A stretch of DNA of 64,000 nt from Lota lota (GCA_026745465.1 JACYXH010000396.1:1256501-1320500), one strand, 5' to 3'; positions 29,991-55,053 are shown, numbered from the stretch's first letter. Notes: a model not told the origin generated them from the letters alone. Numbers and translations are program-made.

Positions 29991-30489
29991 ACATTGACAC
30001 GTGTCCTTCAGACCCTACAAGTTAAACTGTGTGCAGGGGCTAGTCAGTTGGCTGACTAGTTGAAAGTGGTATAGTGAAGTCATCACTAGTGTCTGTTTAG
30101 AAGGACTTTTTTTCCCCACCAGATTACTTTAAGTCACCATCTGCCACAATATGTCACATGATCAGAAAACGTCACGTAAAAATGCTAAAGATTTGCCGAA
30201 ATATGTTGCTTTCTCACCCCTTTTGAAAACTCTTAACATCTTGAAAACAGTTGGATTGTCGGACAACAGGGCTTCTACTGCTACCATGTCAGGAAGAGTT
30301 GTAAATGTGTGTTTAATGTACTCAACAATTTAGGGAGGATCATAGCTTCATGGCTTCCAGATGAGGCGCTAACCAACACTGTGTGTAACGTGCTGCTACC
30401 AGGTGACGCAGAACGCTAGCACACAGCGGTTAGCTTTATTGTATGCAAAATACAGCCTTTTGAATTCAGCCATAGGATCTAGATCAGCT
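27933..30489. other. Gene-free stretch rich in short tandem repeats
   Basis: (GT)19 at 28807-28845, (AC)n at 29169-29199, (GCAC)n at 29840-29864 and (AC)n at 29957-29989. A 62-codon open frame at 28049-28237 has no recognisable domain, and I do not call it a gene. Confidence 0.55.
28348..28490 (-). mobile_element. tRNA-derived SINE copy, minus orientation
   Basis: Tail GGAGACACTTTTCGTCACTT, middle AAATGCCTACAGGTTGGATG, and head with GGGATTCAAACCCCCC and AGTCACTACACTAC. It fits the tail-body-head order of the family read on the minus strand. Confidence 0.55.
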
Positions 30490-30722
30490 CAGCGGTTTTC
30501 AGCCAAGGCCCAGTACAGCTTGACCCTCAGCCTCTGACTTGGGCCCACTTCAGACCTACATTAATAAGCCGGAATATGTAAAGAACTTGAATCTCCAAAT
30601 TAACATTATGGTACAAATGAAGTGGGTGTCAGCTGGTTGGTTCAATCAGTTTTCAGAGTGATGTGAAATGTGATTTATTTTTGGCAGTGAATTTTTGTCG
30701 ACCCACGGTTTGATAAACACTG
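30490..30722. mobile_element. hAT-like non-autonomous element remnant
   Basis: Left end CAGCGGTTTTCAGCC. The right end in reverse complement is CAGTGTTTATCAAACCGTGG followed by GTCGAC, close to Charlie-type hAT ends. 233 bp, no transposase, no exact 8-bp duplication found. Confidence 0.5.
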
Positions 30723-30767
30723 GTCCAGATAAACTCAGTGACATGAAGAGGTCAGTTATATATGTAT

Positions 30768-30769
<2 letters not shown>

Positions 30770-30846
<77 letters not shown>
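30770..30846 (+). repeat. (CA)38 microsatellite
   Basis: Pure CA run. Confidence 0.96.
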
Positions 30847-30849
<3 letters not shown>

Positions 30850-31206
30850 CACGACCCCGGATGTACGCACATACACATTGTAGGTCACTTTGCCAGGCGG
30901 GCCATGGGGCTAAACGACTACAGCAGTGATCTCAGGAGAAGACGTGAACACCAAATGCGGAAAAGCACTTTGCACCTACGAAATGGGAAAGAAAGCCACC
31001 ACCAGCCTATTTTCATTATCGTTTCCGTCCAAAGTTATTCCAGATACATTGGAAATGCTCCCTGAGGGTCTGCACTTCACCAGACACAGATCAGAAGCTT
31101 AAAGGCCCAGATCAGGACAGCGTTCTGGACACCTGCCAGATGTCTTCATGCCAGGTCTGGTCCACTAGTTCCCATCATCTGATGATGCCACATGGGTACA
31201 TGTGGC

Positions 31207-31410
31207 AGAAGATTAGTAGTTGTACTGGGGAGGTCCCAGTATCTGACAGTAGAAGATTGGCTGTACCGGGAAGCTACCAGTTTCTATTGTAGAAGATTTG
31301 CTGTACTGAGCATCTAAAAGTATCTGAAAGTAGAAGATTGGCTCTACTGGGCAGCTACCAGTTCCTAACTGTAGAACATTGGCTGTATACTTGGCAGCTC
31401 CCAGTATGAA
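31207..31410 (+). repeat. Diverged 41-bp minisatellite, about 5 copies
   Basis: Units begin GTAGAAGATTGGCTGTACTG and continue GGCAGCTACCAGTTTCT. Copy starts lie near 31207, 31248, 31288, 31330 and 31370. Copies differ at many positions and one has an indel. The 124-codon minus-strand frame across it is repeat-derived. Confidence 0.8.
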
Positions 31411-33368
31411 ACAAATCCTAGGGTTAGACCAGGCAGCTTCCACCATAACTGTAGAAAGACAGGCAAGGCTGAACATTAGCAGAGGATTCTTCCGGATAAA
31501 CAAAACAATATCATGTGTCATCTCCCTAAAGAAAGAAAGTTTAGATGGTAAAAGTCTCAGCGCGACTTTCTGACTAAACTCTCTCAAATTCTCTGTTTGC
31601 TGACATCAAAGAGTTTCAGAACAATGGAGCTCTTCCGACAGGTGCATGGAGGAGTGTGCACGTGTGTGTGTGTGTGCGTGTGTGTGTCATCACCTATTAT
31701 GCTAGAAACCAACATTGGGACTTTGATGCCAACTTTGATATCTAAAGAGCTTCTCTCTCTCCCTCTCCCTCTTTCTATATGTCACTCTGCCTCTTCATGT
31801 CTCTTCTTCTCTCACTCGTCCCCACAGGTCTCGCCATCTTGAAGCGCGAGACACATACACCACATCAGAAAGAGAGGAGGAAGGTGATGCAGAGGAGGAT
31901 ACAAGAACAGAGGAGAAGGGTATAGTTATAGGGTAAAGAAGGACAAGCGGGAAAACTCCTTCCTCCTCCTTCAAGGGAGAGAGATGGAAGAAGGCTCAGT
32001 GAAAGTCACCCAAAGTTTCCGTGAGCGAGAGAGGGGCAGAGAGAGAGCAAGAGAGGGGGAGATGGGGGAGAGAGAGAGAAAGAGAGAGGATGAGAGAGAT
32101 GGAGAGAGAGATAGAGAGAGAAAGAGAGTGAGAGAGAGAGAGGGGATAAGAGAAAGAGGGTAAGAGGGGTATGGGTGATCGAGTAGTGAGAACAAAAAAT
32201 GTAAATTGCAGATGTCAAACATGTGGCAATGGCTGAGTGGATGGTAAGATTGCGTGCGTGTGGATGTGTGTGACGATGCTGGTCAGGGATTCCTTTTTTT
32301 TTGCGTCACTTTTATTGTTTCAATTCGTCCATCCCCCCAATCTCTCCTCCCTTCCCCTCCCCTCCCCTCTCCTCTCACAGTCTCCCCTCTCCTTGGGTTA
32401 CCCAGCAAGACATAAAGAAAGGCTAACTGTACAACTTTGGCCAAACAGACAGCAGACTTGGGTTCACATCACATGAAGCTATTGGTGAAGCTGACTGCTT
32501 AGTGACCAATGAGTTGGAAGAGTCACTGTTCCCTGGTAAAGACTCATGAGTGATCGTAAACCCGCCCCCCCCCCCCCCCCCCCCCCCCCCCGGGCTCGGT
32601 GTCCACCGGAACAGGAAACTGTGATGCGTTACGGTCTAGCCAGATGAAGGCAGACATCACATAGATACAGATATGAGTAATCAACAACAAGTCAGAGTCA
32701 GTCCCAAATAAAACAAACCCAAAAAGTCCACTTTAAAGGGGTGACCTATATTTTGTAATATAAGAGCGTATTGTTAAATACATGCTGGTGTCATTTTTCC
32801 AAATCAGATCAATGGTCCAACTTTTCAGCAAATGTTGATGTTCCAGAGCATGATTTTTCACTACATGCGCTTGAAGCAGTGCTTTCATTTTAGATAATAT
32901 AGATTGTGACGGTTTCCCCTTTAGGAGAGGAAGGCCTCTGTTTTGTCCTGGATTAAAACATTTTTATTTCACATCCGTAGACTTTAGTGGTCACAGGCCA
33001 GTGGCCCAGGATTGACAAGACAGCAAGAGGTATGACATACTGCCATCATTCGTGCCTTCATGGAAGGTAGGTTCAACCATTTAATGACCTCAAACTAAGA
33101 CAAGGGTCTATAATGTGTGGTTATTAAAGCAGACTGAAGATTATCTGGTCATAGAAACAGAAATGAGGAGATGGTCTTGAAAATATGGACTAACCTTCCT
33201 CAACACACAATCCCAAACCATCATATATAGCTATAGATATACCCAAGATAGAGAGAAGCTCCACCCCTAAATGGACAAATAGGTGAAACACAAAAGACAT
33301 TGCCAGTAAACAGCTAAAACTAGACAGCGTCCTAGGGGCTTGTATTTCTCTTCCCTCTCCCTAAACTT
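31411..33368. other. Gene-free stretch
   Basis: GA-rich + strand at 31860-32170, pyrimidine-rich 32330-32395, and a C27 run at 32565-32591. No gene seen. Confidence 0.55.
32565..32591 (+). repeat. C27 homopolymer
   Basis: Twenty-seven consecutive C, preceded by CCCG. The length is likely to be assembly-sensitive. Confidence 0.9.
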
Positions 33369-33450
33369 CTCTCAAGATTCAAAGGGCTTTATTGGCATGG
33401 AAAAATGTGCATTGTCATTGCCAAAGCACAAAAAGTTAAATACAATAACA
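33369..33450 (+). mobile_element. Common teleost interspersed repeat fragment
   Basis: CTCAAGATTCAAAGGGCTTT then ATTGGCATGG and CATTGTCATTGCCAAAGCAC matches a motif I recall as widespread in fish genomes (GGGCTTTATTGGCATGG...CATTGCCAAAGC). The class is not determined here. Confidence 0.5.
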
Positions 33451-33749
33451 TATATGTGTATACATAGTTAACACTGGAATATTATATATTGTGGTACTGG
33501 TTGCGATAGGGTTGAGTTAGTTAAACTTTCCCAGGACAAGGCCATACAATGACTTGTCTTTACCCATCTTCATAAACATCTCTCCCTCTCTCTGTTCCTC
33601 TCTCGTCCTCACTGTTATTTCCCCATCACTCGTTGTGTTTAGATAGACGGTAGGAGGAGGTTTGGCTTGTGATGCTGTGGTCACAGCTTTTCGTCAGCCT
33701 CTTACCCAACATGGCTGCGATACTGTAAGTTCTAAAGAAACTATTTTCC

Positions 33750-33754
<5 letters not shown>

Positions 33755-33824
<70 letters not shown>
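33755..33824 (+). repeat. (TC)35 microsatellite
   Basis: Pure TC run followed by (AC)5. Confidence 0.96.
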
Positions 33825-33833
<9 letters not shown>

Positions 33834-34028
33834 ATCTGTCTTGCTCTCTCCGTTGTTCACATGCTCCACCTCTTCCCCTCTTCTCCTCTCTCTCATTTCG
33901 GAGAACTCGGGCAAAGTGAAGGGGGTCAACTCACTCGACCGTTGATGATGATGATGATTATAAGTTGGATTGAGAAAAGGAAAAGTCCATGGTGACACCA
34001 CCACACGTGACAACAATGGAGCAACACA

Positions 34029-34146
<118 letters not shown>

Positions 34147-34321
34147 GGAAAATGACTTCCACCTCACTGAAGCCAATAGTGCCTAGTCACGGTCGGTGGA
34201 GAAGGGGCGGCCATGTTTTCGGGGTAATTTATAAAATTACAGTCACTCCTGGTGGGAAAGTGGAAACCTTTGACTAAACTCCTCTTTTACATCAACAACC
34301 GCTTAGATGACTAAGAGGAAG

Positions 34322-34327
<6 letters not shown>

Positions 34328-34375
<48 letters not shown>
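34328..34375 (+). repeat. (GATA)12 microsatellite
   Basis: Tetranucleotide GATA run, with two more GATA units after a CTGTA interruption (34381-34388). Confidence 0.95.
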
Positions 34376-34659
34376 CTGTAGATAGATAGAAAGGTATGCG
34401 GTACAAGAACAAGATTATAACAACTGTAACAATAAGGGAATTGTTATAGAGGTATTGAATCACTCTGCAGTGGTGTGTGCATTGGGGGCTGTGTGTGTGT
34501 GTGTGCTTTTTGTGTGTGCATGTGTATGTTTGTGTGTGCTTTTTGTGTGTGTATGTGTGTTTGTGTGTGTATGTGTGTGTGTGACTCTTGTGGGCTCCTG
34601 AATCACCATAAACCCTTTGACGTGTCATTGGTCCAGTTCTGGAAAATGTCTAGCTTGAG

Positions 34660-34660
<1 letters not shown>

Positions 34661-34703
<43 letters not shown>

Positions 34704-34800
34704 TAGCTCTCTCACACACACACACATACAAACCACTGATTCAATACAAGATGTAACAAAAACAACTGAGAGACTAAACTGAACACCCTATGGTTTCAAT

Positions 34801-34852
<52 letters not shown>
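34661..34852. repeat. (CA)n and (GT)n pair on the same strand
   Basis: (CA)21 at 34661-34702 and (GT)25 at 34803-34852 lie about 100 nt apart as complementary repeats. They could fold as a long hairpin in single-stranded DNA or RNA. Confidence 0.9.
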
Positions 34853-34856
<4 letters not shown>

Positions 34857-35255
34857 GCCTGTATGTGTGCATGATGGTTGAATCTAGATCCGTCTACACA
34901 AACAATATTACTTGTAATATTATTCGTTTTTTGTATAGTACTGTGAATGACTGTGAATGAATGAATGAAGGCAGTGTTTGGCTATAAGTTTCATGAATTT
35001 GTGCAGGGGCTTTTAACGCTCTACATTTTGTTTATCTTTTGGATACATTCATGATTTGCCAATCCTCACAATTAAAGAATATGTCTGAAAGGCCCACAAA
35101 CTTTGTCTCTGAAGTTTGGTTCGTTAGAATGAGACTTACGGGAGAAATGCTCAAATAAGATACCTTGGAAGAATTGTTGGCTCTGAATTAGTTTAGTTGA
35201 AACTAGACAGCAAGACATGATTCTGCCGGTGTATTCGCCAGTTGGGCCAGTATTT

Positions 35256-35375
<120 letters not shown>

Positions 35376-35699
35376 CACACAGTATCCAGATATAACAACA
35401 CAATAAATAAAGAAATTCATACCACCGGTAAAACTGCTGAATAATCAAATCTTTTTTTCCGTTGTTTAAGGAGCTGAAAGTACACAATATGTCCACAAGA
35501 TGGCGGAGTAGAGGAATATAACTCTGGTATCAGCTCTGCGCCTTGTGACAATGAACTCTATGATAACGATAGTCCAAATAATAATAATAACCCATAATCG
35601 TGTATAACAACATCGAAGCTATTTCCGCAAAGTTAGGCCTGTATTGATTAAATATAGTCTATAACTTATTCAACAGGACACTACAGGTAGGTTCTTGCG

Positions 35700-36290
35700 T
35701 CATCTTCATTCTCATTGCTGAACACGAAAATCGACTGGAGGGGAGCGTCCCTTGCCGTTTTGAACTGGACGAATTGCTTCTATTTCCAGCCCACGGATTT
35801 CAGCAATTGTATTTTTTTTCCAACCGAATCGTTCAAAAATGTGTAGGAACAATTTTGCGCAAAAAACGACCAACTTGCGCGCGCCTCTAACGTTGGCGTT
35901 GCACCAGACGTGAGTGAGTCACAGGTGGGTACTAGTTCGGACCGAAGACGACTTTCCACGTTGATCACGTTTAAAGTCATATAAGGAAACGCGGTGAGTG
36001 AGGGGGAGAATAACTATGACTTCACACCTTAGTCTTGTGTTGTGTGTGTGCTTTTATTAACACGCGAGCTGACAACGGTGCGAGTCACAAACACACAGAC
36101 GCACACACATACGTTCACTGATGATGTCATTATAGACAGGGAGAATCCCAGACGTCTGAAAAAAAGCAGGAAACAAGGCAGTCTGAGCGTGCGACATTGT
36201 GTTCTGAAGAGCTTCGCACACAGTGCGTAATGTGGTCGGGCTTTTTTTTTTCTCCAAGACATGACAACGTTTTCAACACATTAGAAAGAT

Positions 36291-36324
<34 letters not shown>

Positions 36325-37109
36325 TGGAGACTTGATGAGATAATCAACAATTAAAATAGATCACAACGATAGACAATGCACGTCTTTTTCGGGCCATTTG
36401 AACCTTTCTTGCTAACGGAACCAGAGGTCACCCAGCAGGATATGTCTGCAGGTGAGTGAAGGGAATTCAAGGTCCTACCTGTAGTCATGTCTTTTCAGCA
36501 TCACGTCACAACTTTTCTTGTTGGAAAAGTATAACATTACATCAAGAGTTAATAAGAGAGAGGCAGAGGGAGAATATTGGAAGAGAGGAAAATTAACGAA
36601 GAAGCCAAAGAGAAAGAAAGACTTTCATTGCTAATTAACAATAGTCAATCATTGTTGTGGAGAAACCTTGAAGCTTGTTCATTTAAATGTAGTCTTTCAC
36701 CACATCAGCCAATGAAAATGCGGCGGCGCAGGTCAGTGAGTACATCCTAACAAAAAAGTAGGGAGATGGCAGACAGACAGGTACACAGGCAGACGGACTG
36801 ACAGACTGACTGACTAAATGGCAGACTGACAGAATGACAGAGGGACACACAGGTTAGAGACAGGAAGAAGGCCAGTTAAGAAGACACACAGAAAGATTGG
36901 TAGACTGGCAGACACACAGACACACAGACTGGTAGGGAATTAATAAGATGGAATAGGAAAATGGGAAGTGATGGAGAGAGAGAGAGTAAATAGAGATAGA
37001 CTTCAGTCAGTCAGTCAATCAGTCAGACAGGTCAGTCAGACACAATGTAATCATCGATTTGTGTTGATGTCTGTATTTCCCCGAGTCACAGCGACAACCA
37101 TGACTGTGT

Positions 37110-37173
<64 letters not shown>

Positions 37174-38402
37174 AGCCCACCTTGGGTGTGTGTGTGGGAG
37201 GAGCGGGAGATAGGTAGGAATCCCAAATTGACTGGTGGATCAAGCGAGAGAGAGAGACAGAGAGAGAGCGAGAGAAGGTAAAAGTTGCTATGAGTCACAA
37301 AAACAAGGGAGAGGAAGATGGGAGGGGACTGGAGGGGAGGAGAGAGAGAAGAGAGGGAGGGAGGAGGGAGTGAGGTATAATTATGGTAGGAGCCTGCCAG
37401 GGAGTGAGGAGAGAAGTGCAGACAAGAGTAGAAGAGAGGAGAGGAGAGACAGTGAGAGGAACGAGAATCTAGAAGAAAGAAAAAGAAAGAAAAAAAACTG
37501 CACAGAGAGAGAGAGAAATAGCTGAAGCGAGTGAGGGCACAGACTGGGAAAAAGAAAGAAAGAAAGAAGGAGAAGGAACTCCCTTCATCTGGGACAACTT
37601 AGTCAAACTGCCGCGCTGGGTTGCTCACACACACATACACAAACATACACACACACTTCTTCCTGCGCACGGCGCACGCACACACATCCATTCACACTCT
37701 GGGGGCTGTGTGGTGCTGGTCAGGGTTGAGAGCAGAACTGCGTGGGTCTCTTCAGGGAGCGAGGACTCTCCTCCTTGTTCTTCTAGTCTTCATTCAGCGT
37801 GCTGACCTTCACCGACGCCTCCATCTCCACGGCCATCTGTCCTGACAACAGATAAGGATTACTCATTTTGTCGTCTGTTTCTCAGCTTAGGTCTTTTTTT
37901 TTTTTTTTTTTTTTTGTTGGCTGATTCTTTTTTTGGTTGATACATTTTGCGTGAACTTTTATCGTCCAAAACTTGGAGGAGAGAGTTGAAAGAAAAAAGC
38001 GAAGCGGGGGAAAAAAAGAGGGGAGAAGATCGCAGGAAACCTAGAAAGAGGGAGAGGGGACACAATATATCAGCAAAGAGGTGAGATAAACGGAGGAAAG
38101 GGAGAACCAGAGCAAAATAACAAAGACAGACTCGTTTTCTTTACATCCCTCCATTTGTGGATGACAGCTCTATTTTGAAAAAAATCATTTCGGACAAGGG
38201 AACTAAGAACCGTTTTGGTCTCATCTACTTTTACTCGTACCATCATTGCTCACCAGCATCTCAGCATCTGTCCATCAGAGGCGCTTCACTGAAACTTTTG
38301 CAGCATTCAACAAAGAACACGCCAATCAGCGATCCGGCCAATCGGCAAGAGCGACCAATCAGCCGACCAGCCAATCAGCCGTCAGCTGCGTCCCGCTCCA
38401 GC
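35700..38402 (+). promoter_or_regulatory. inhba: inhba upstream region: promoter and 5' UTR (inferred extent)
   Basis: No coding exon is recognised. AP-1 consensus sites TGAGTCA occur at 35915-35921 and 37291-37297. AP-1/CRE control of INHBA is established in mammals. The region also holds a (GT)n at 37103-37171, GA-rich patches at 36290-36325 and 37235-37585, and a T-run near 37892-37914. The transcription start is not identifiable by eye, so the promoter/UTR boundary is unknown. Confidence 0.4.
38322..38375 (+). promoter_or_regulatory. inhba: Four regularly spaced CCAAT boxes
   Basis: CCAAT at 38322, 38338, 38355 and 38371 with spacings 16, 17 and 16 nt, three of them CCAATCAG. All are on the + strand and end 28 nt before the inhba ATG. 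CCAATCAG is the NF-Y core. Binding is inferred. Confidence 0.55.
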
Positions 38403-50035
<11,633 letters not shown>

Positions 50036-50046
50036 GACCGGCGACT

Positions 50047-50090
50047 CCCCCCCCCCCCCCCCACCCCCCCCCCCCCCCCCCCCCCCCCCC
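50047..50090 (+). repeat. C16-A-C27 tract just after the inhba stop
   Basis: Starts 12 nt after the TAA. Further CCA/CCC repeats reach 50120. Confidence 0.93.
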
Positions 50091-50198
50091 ACCCCCACCA
50101 CCACCCACCCGCATCCCCCACTCCACTGGGCACCGGGTTCCCAAGCCAGCTACATTTGAAGTGGACTGCAGAGGGCTGAAGAGTTAAGTGATAGAGAG

Positions 50199-50382
<184 letters not shown>

Positions 50383-52890
50383 TGTTGCTAGACAGTCTTT
50401 TAAACCCAAGAGAATGAAGGGATGACCCAAAATGTAAAGAAACAAAAGCACATCAACCAAGGAGGCAGGCGGGAGGGAGGTGAGGAGAAGAGCCAGGAGG
50501 GACTCTTGTTCATCATTACATCATTCTTGGGGTTCTTCCTAACCCTAACTCTCCCTCCATTCACCCATCTGTCCCTCCGTCCGGTCGTCCGTCCATCCAT
50601 CCATTCGACCAATCATCCATCAATCCTCCATCTCTCTAAAAGGGAAAATGAGGTCCAGCAGGGAGAGAGACTGAGAGACAGAGCGAGAGAGAGAGATGAA
50701 GAGGGAGGGAGAGAGTCTCTACAGCACTTTCAGAAAGAAGAAAAAAAAGAAAAACAATATTGAAAAAAAAGAATATCTAATATATTTTTGTTACAAAACA
50801 GAGGGAGGGAGGCAAGATGCTTATTTATGATGCAGAGGGAGTCTCGTCCCTCTTTTACCCCCCGACAAATGTTAGAAGGAGAGCGAACGAGAGAGTGAGA
50901 GAGAGAGAGAAGGGAGGAAGGGGGAGGAACGCGAACAAACGAAGAAGACATAACAATCTAAACTATGCAACTTGTTTTAAGTCTTTGAGAGCTTCTTGTG
51001 TTTCACAATGGTGTAAGATGCATTTGTTTTACGATTCGTATCAGTGCCATATGTTGATTGTTTACTTATTTTTATCACGTAAAAAACCCAGAGAAAGACT
51101 CTTTGACAATTATTCAGAAGTAACTTTGTGTGTGTACGTTTGTGTGTGCATGTGTGTGTTTGTGTATGTGTGTGTGGGTGTGTGTGCGGATGTGTGTGTG
51201 TGTGTGTGTGGGTTGAGAGATACTTGAAAGAAACAAGTTGGCCCAGCTGCTGGTACCAAACACTTCTTTATGTTATCATTATTGTTATTTTGTTGTTGTT
51301 TTTTTATCATTATTGTAAGTATAATAATAATGTTATTGCTGTTAATAATAATAATAATAATAATAATATTTCATTTTGGTTACGTTTGTTTGTTTTATTT
51401 TGTAAAGAAACGTTAGACACGTTTTGTTTATTTTTGCACTATAGTGACACTATGTAAAGACTAGCTGCAGACAGACAGGATGTACAGGATCACAGAACAC
51501 AGACAAGGTTGTTGGCTAAAGAGGAGGCCGCAGAGTCAATTCCAGCTCTAGGCTGCCATGCGTCCAGTCAAATGTCCTTGAGCAAAACCATAAACCAATG
51601 CAAAGACAATGAACTGCAAGTCATTCTGGATGAGATTGGCAGTGAAATGCCTCAAATGTAAACTCAGATTCAAGCCAAAATCCCACTGAAAATGGCTGTC
51701 CTGAAACGTTTTGCTAATGAGCAAAGGCAGCAAACAGTAGTGTTAGACACCTTTTGACTTGTTATAATGCACTGTTAATTTACATCACAAGGCCTGGTTG
51801 TATGACAAAACTGCATGAAATCACAAAATTCCCTTGTCTGTTTTAAATGCATGGCTTTTGATTTAGAAGATAATTAAAGGCACTTTAATACTCATGGGTC
51901 ATGGGTGTCTATTAAGAGAATTTAAAAAAAGGAAAACAAAATGTTCCACAAGCCAACAGCAGACATGTTTCAGGGGCTTTAAAATTACAATGAAACAACA
52001 AAACAAGCAATTTATTAGAATCTATGATTTGGTTTACAATAGAACGCCAAAGAGCTTTAGCACAAGTTTGAAAGAAAGTTACTGTGGCAAGTTAATTAAC
52101 CTCACATCATTTTTTAAATCTTCATAATGAACAATTTCCCTTCCTATAAGAAGACTATTCTATTCCCTTTCTTTAAGAGGAGGATTACATTTTTGTTGTT
52201 CTTAATTAGTTACATGTTTCCCCAATTGTATCAACTGTTAAACATACATTCCCTTCATTCCTACAAAGAAATCCACCTCCTATAGTTCCAGAGAACTGAG
52301 AGCAGTGAGGCTCAGAAATGTATTGTATTAAAAAAAATGGCCGCTGAAAATGACGGTAAATATGCGCAAACCAATCATCCCTTTTAATGACGTCACAGTT
52401 GTTGTTTTTGTGTTTGTCTGGGTGTTAAGAGGACGGTGGGGTCCTTTCTGTCTGTCTGTCTGTCCATTCTTTGCACAAAGCCAAGCCTAGATACAAACTG
52501 TACCATTCCCCTCTTCAGCCTGCAGTGTATAAAACCTTTACCTAGAAACTCATAGAGTACCTGTTCCATGCTGTGTCCTATGTGAGGTGAAAAAAAAGTT
52601 GCAGAATCAGAAAAAAAGACCCTCAGATAGAAGAAAAGAGTTGTACAAAAAATATGTGGTTGTGTTCGTTCCAATTCTTTTTCATTGAAATTATAAAAGA
52701 TCCCAAAAAAAAACTCTTGACACTGAACAAGTGAGCAATGGATAAAAAGTATATTTTTTATTCTGTATACATGGAAAAAAAGATACCAGTATGTTGCATT
52801 GCTTTGTTGTACAAATCAAAATGTGCTTGTGGCTACGTTTTTTTAAATCTAATTTATTTTACAGTATTTTTTTTGGTCTTCTGCGTCACC

Positions 52891-52896
52891 ATTAAA
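52891..52896 (+). promoter_or_regulatory. inhba: Probable inhba poly(A) signal ATTAAA
   Basis: ATTAAA in CACCATTAAAGTTAAA, with a T/G-rich segment (CCAGTTTTGTCATTG) about 35-45 nt downstream. It is a common variant hexamer. Confidence 0.45.
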
Positions 52897-53984
52897 GTTA
52901 AACGGATGTACACCAAGAATATGACTTGCCAGTTTTGTCATTGCTCATTGAAATCTTAAAGTTGAACCAAGTCTGCTTCTCACTTCTTCTGCTGTCTGTT
53001 CACAATTTTCACTCTTTCTCACCATCCTCTCGTCATACCTCTCTCTACAATGTTCCTGTTCCCCCTCTTTTCACTCCTTCTTTCTTCCCCCCCCTCTTGT
53101 TTTCCTTCTGCTAATGCTATTTTAAGCTAGTGGCGCGTGTGTGTGTGCCTGTAAACTAATGTGGCATGTAATAGTTTGGCAGCACTGTATCACAAGTTCA
53201 AGAGAAAATTTGACTTCATTTGTCCCAAGAGGCTAACTGATTTTGGCCAAGGAAGTAGAGACTAATGACGACACCCAGTTGATAAGAGTCTCTGATCCGA
53301 GGCAAACAGCACAGTAAACATCCAGAACTTTCCTGGTGGATTTGCCCAGAAGAGGAGTAAGAGAGAGGGATTTATCGCTGTTTGCCCTGGCCTTGTGGGG
53401 AGTCTATCGTTAATGCCAAATTAAAGACTAAGGCCTTATTCTTTGGTCTTGTGGAGGCTAAGTATAGCCTTCAGGGTCACTGATGGCTATTTGGCTGAAA
53501 GTGAGTCTTTTTCTTTCCAACGGGATGTCGTTTTAAAGGGACAGCGGGTGTATTTAAGTACATCTATTGCTTTCTATACTTCCACACGTCTTTTGGATGA
53601 GCTCCTCTTTATTCTTGAGGGGACATTTAAAGAGTTGAATGATTTCAAATTGAACAAGAATTCATTTAGCAGATTACCCTAGTCTAGGTGCAGACATAAA
53701 TGAAATGCCATCAAGACAGCTGATATGTATATCAATACAAATAGCAACAGAAGGAAGCCATGAATTCTATTTTTTCAATAAATGAGGCATTCGTCTTCTG
53801 CTAGTATAGTCAAGATTCAACAGCACAGCGGTGCAGAATGACAAGAACTCCTCTGAACCCAAGAATATAGAGCCAAACGTGACAGTGATAAAACGTGCCA
53901 CGCACTAGTGTCCTTGCTCAAGGCCCTTACTCCCAGTCAGCTGCAGATATTAATTCTGGTGCACACACACAACCACATGCATTT

Positions 53985-54050
<66 letters not shown>

Positions 54051-54087
54051 TTACACAATACACTTGTGCAAACACACACACACTTAT

Positions 54088-54152
<65 letters not shown>
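53985..54152 (+). repeat. Two (CA)n arrays
   Basis: (CA)n at 53985-54050 and at 54091-54152, joined by TTTACACAATACACTTGTGC-type sequence. Confidence 0.94.
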
Positions 54153-54155
<3 letters not shown>

Positions 54156-54493
54156 AGAAACTCAGGCACATACCCAGACACACATATACACATAGACACA
54201 CAATATGTACATGCATAAACATGCATGTGTGTACACACACTAAATAAAGTCATCATGGTAATGGGAAGATATTGAACACAGAGAAAGGCCTGTTTCTATG
54301 CAAGGAACTATTTGCTAAAGATGGTCAGCATAAAAACATAAGAAGAAGAACTCTCTGATGTCCTGAATGTAAAAACCAGAGATACAATGTTTTGGAAAAA
54401 CTGAAATATTTGTTCATTGTTCATCAACATTCATTCATATTTATCAATAAAAAACATATAGTTAATTCAGCGGTTCATCGATGCTGGTGAATG

Positions 54494-54580
<87 letters not shown>

Positions 54581-54615
54581 GCGCGCGCACACGCACACAC
54601 ACACACACACACACG
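54494..54615 (+). repeat. (CA)42 then (CG)5 then (CA)n
   Basis: Long CA run passing into CGCGCGCGCG at 54578-54588 and back to CA. Confidence 0.94.
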
Positions 54616-54995
54616 TGGTTTGTAGCTGGGCTACAAAACACGTAATACATCTGTAAGCTATTCCCATGTCCACAAACACAAACAAGTAAGTTAGTGAAGT
54701 ATATTTAGTCATGTCTGCTGTTTACGTCATGTGATCAAAGGGAGAGGGTGTTGTGGCCACGGCGACAGAGAGAGTCCCTTAACCCAGACAATACAAATGC
54801 AACCCCACCAGGTGGATAGGACAGATACACCAAAATAGTTTGCGTGAATTTCTATCTGTGGCATTTTGTGTTCAAGCGTCTGCATATTTACATGTGTGTT
54901 TTTGCATAGGTGTATATGTATGTCTGCGTGCATATTTATGCAGTCTCTCAAATGGAGATACATGAAAAAAAAATCTGTTTTGAATTGATGAGGTA

Positions 54996-54996
<1 letters not shown>

Positions 54997-55053
<57 letters not shown>

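Noticed and set aside
53443-53682. 79-codon + strand frame
   Set aside because: Non-repetitive but no domain, poor start context and an isolated position. Likely chance.
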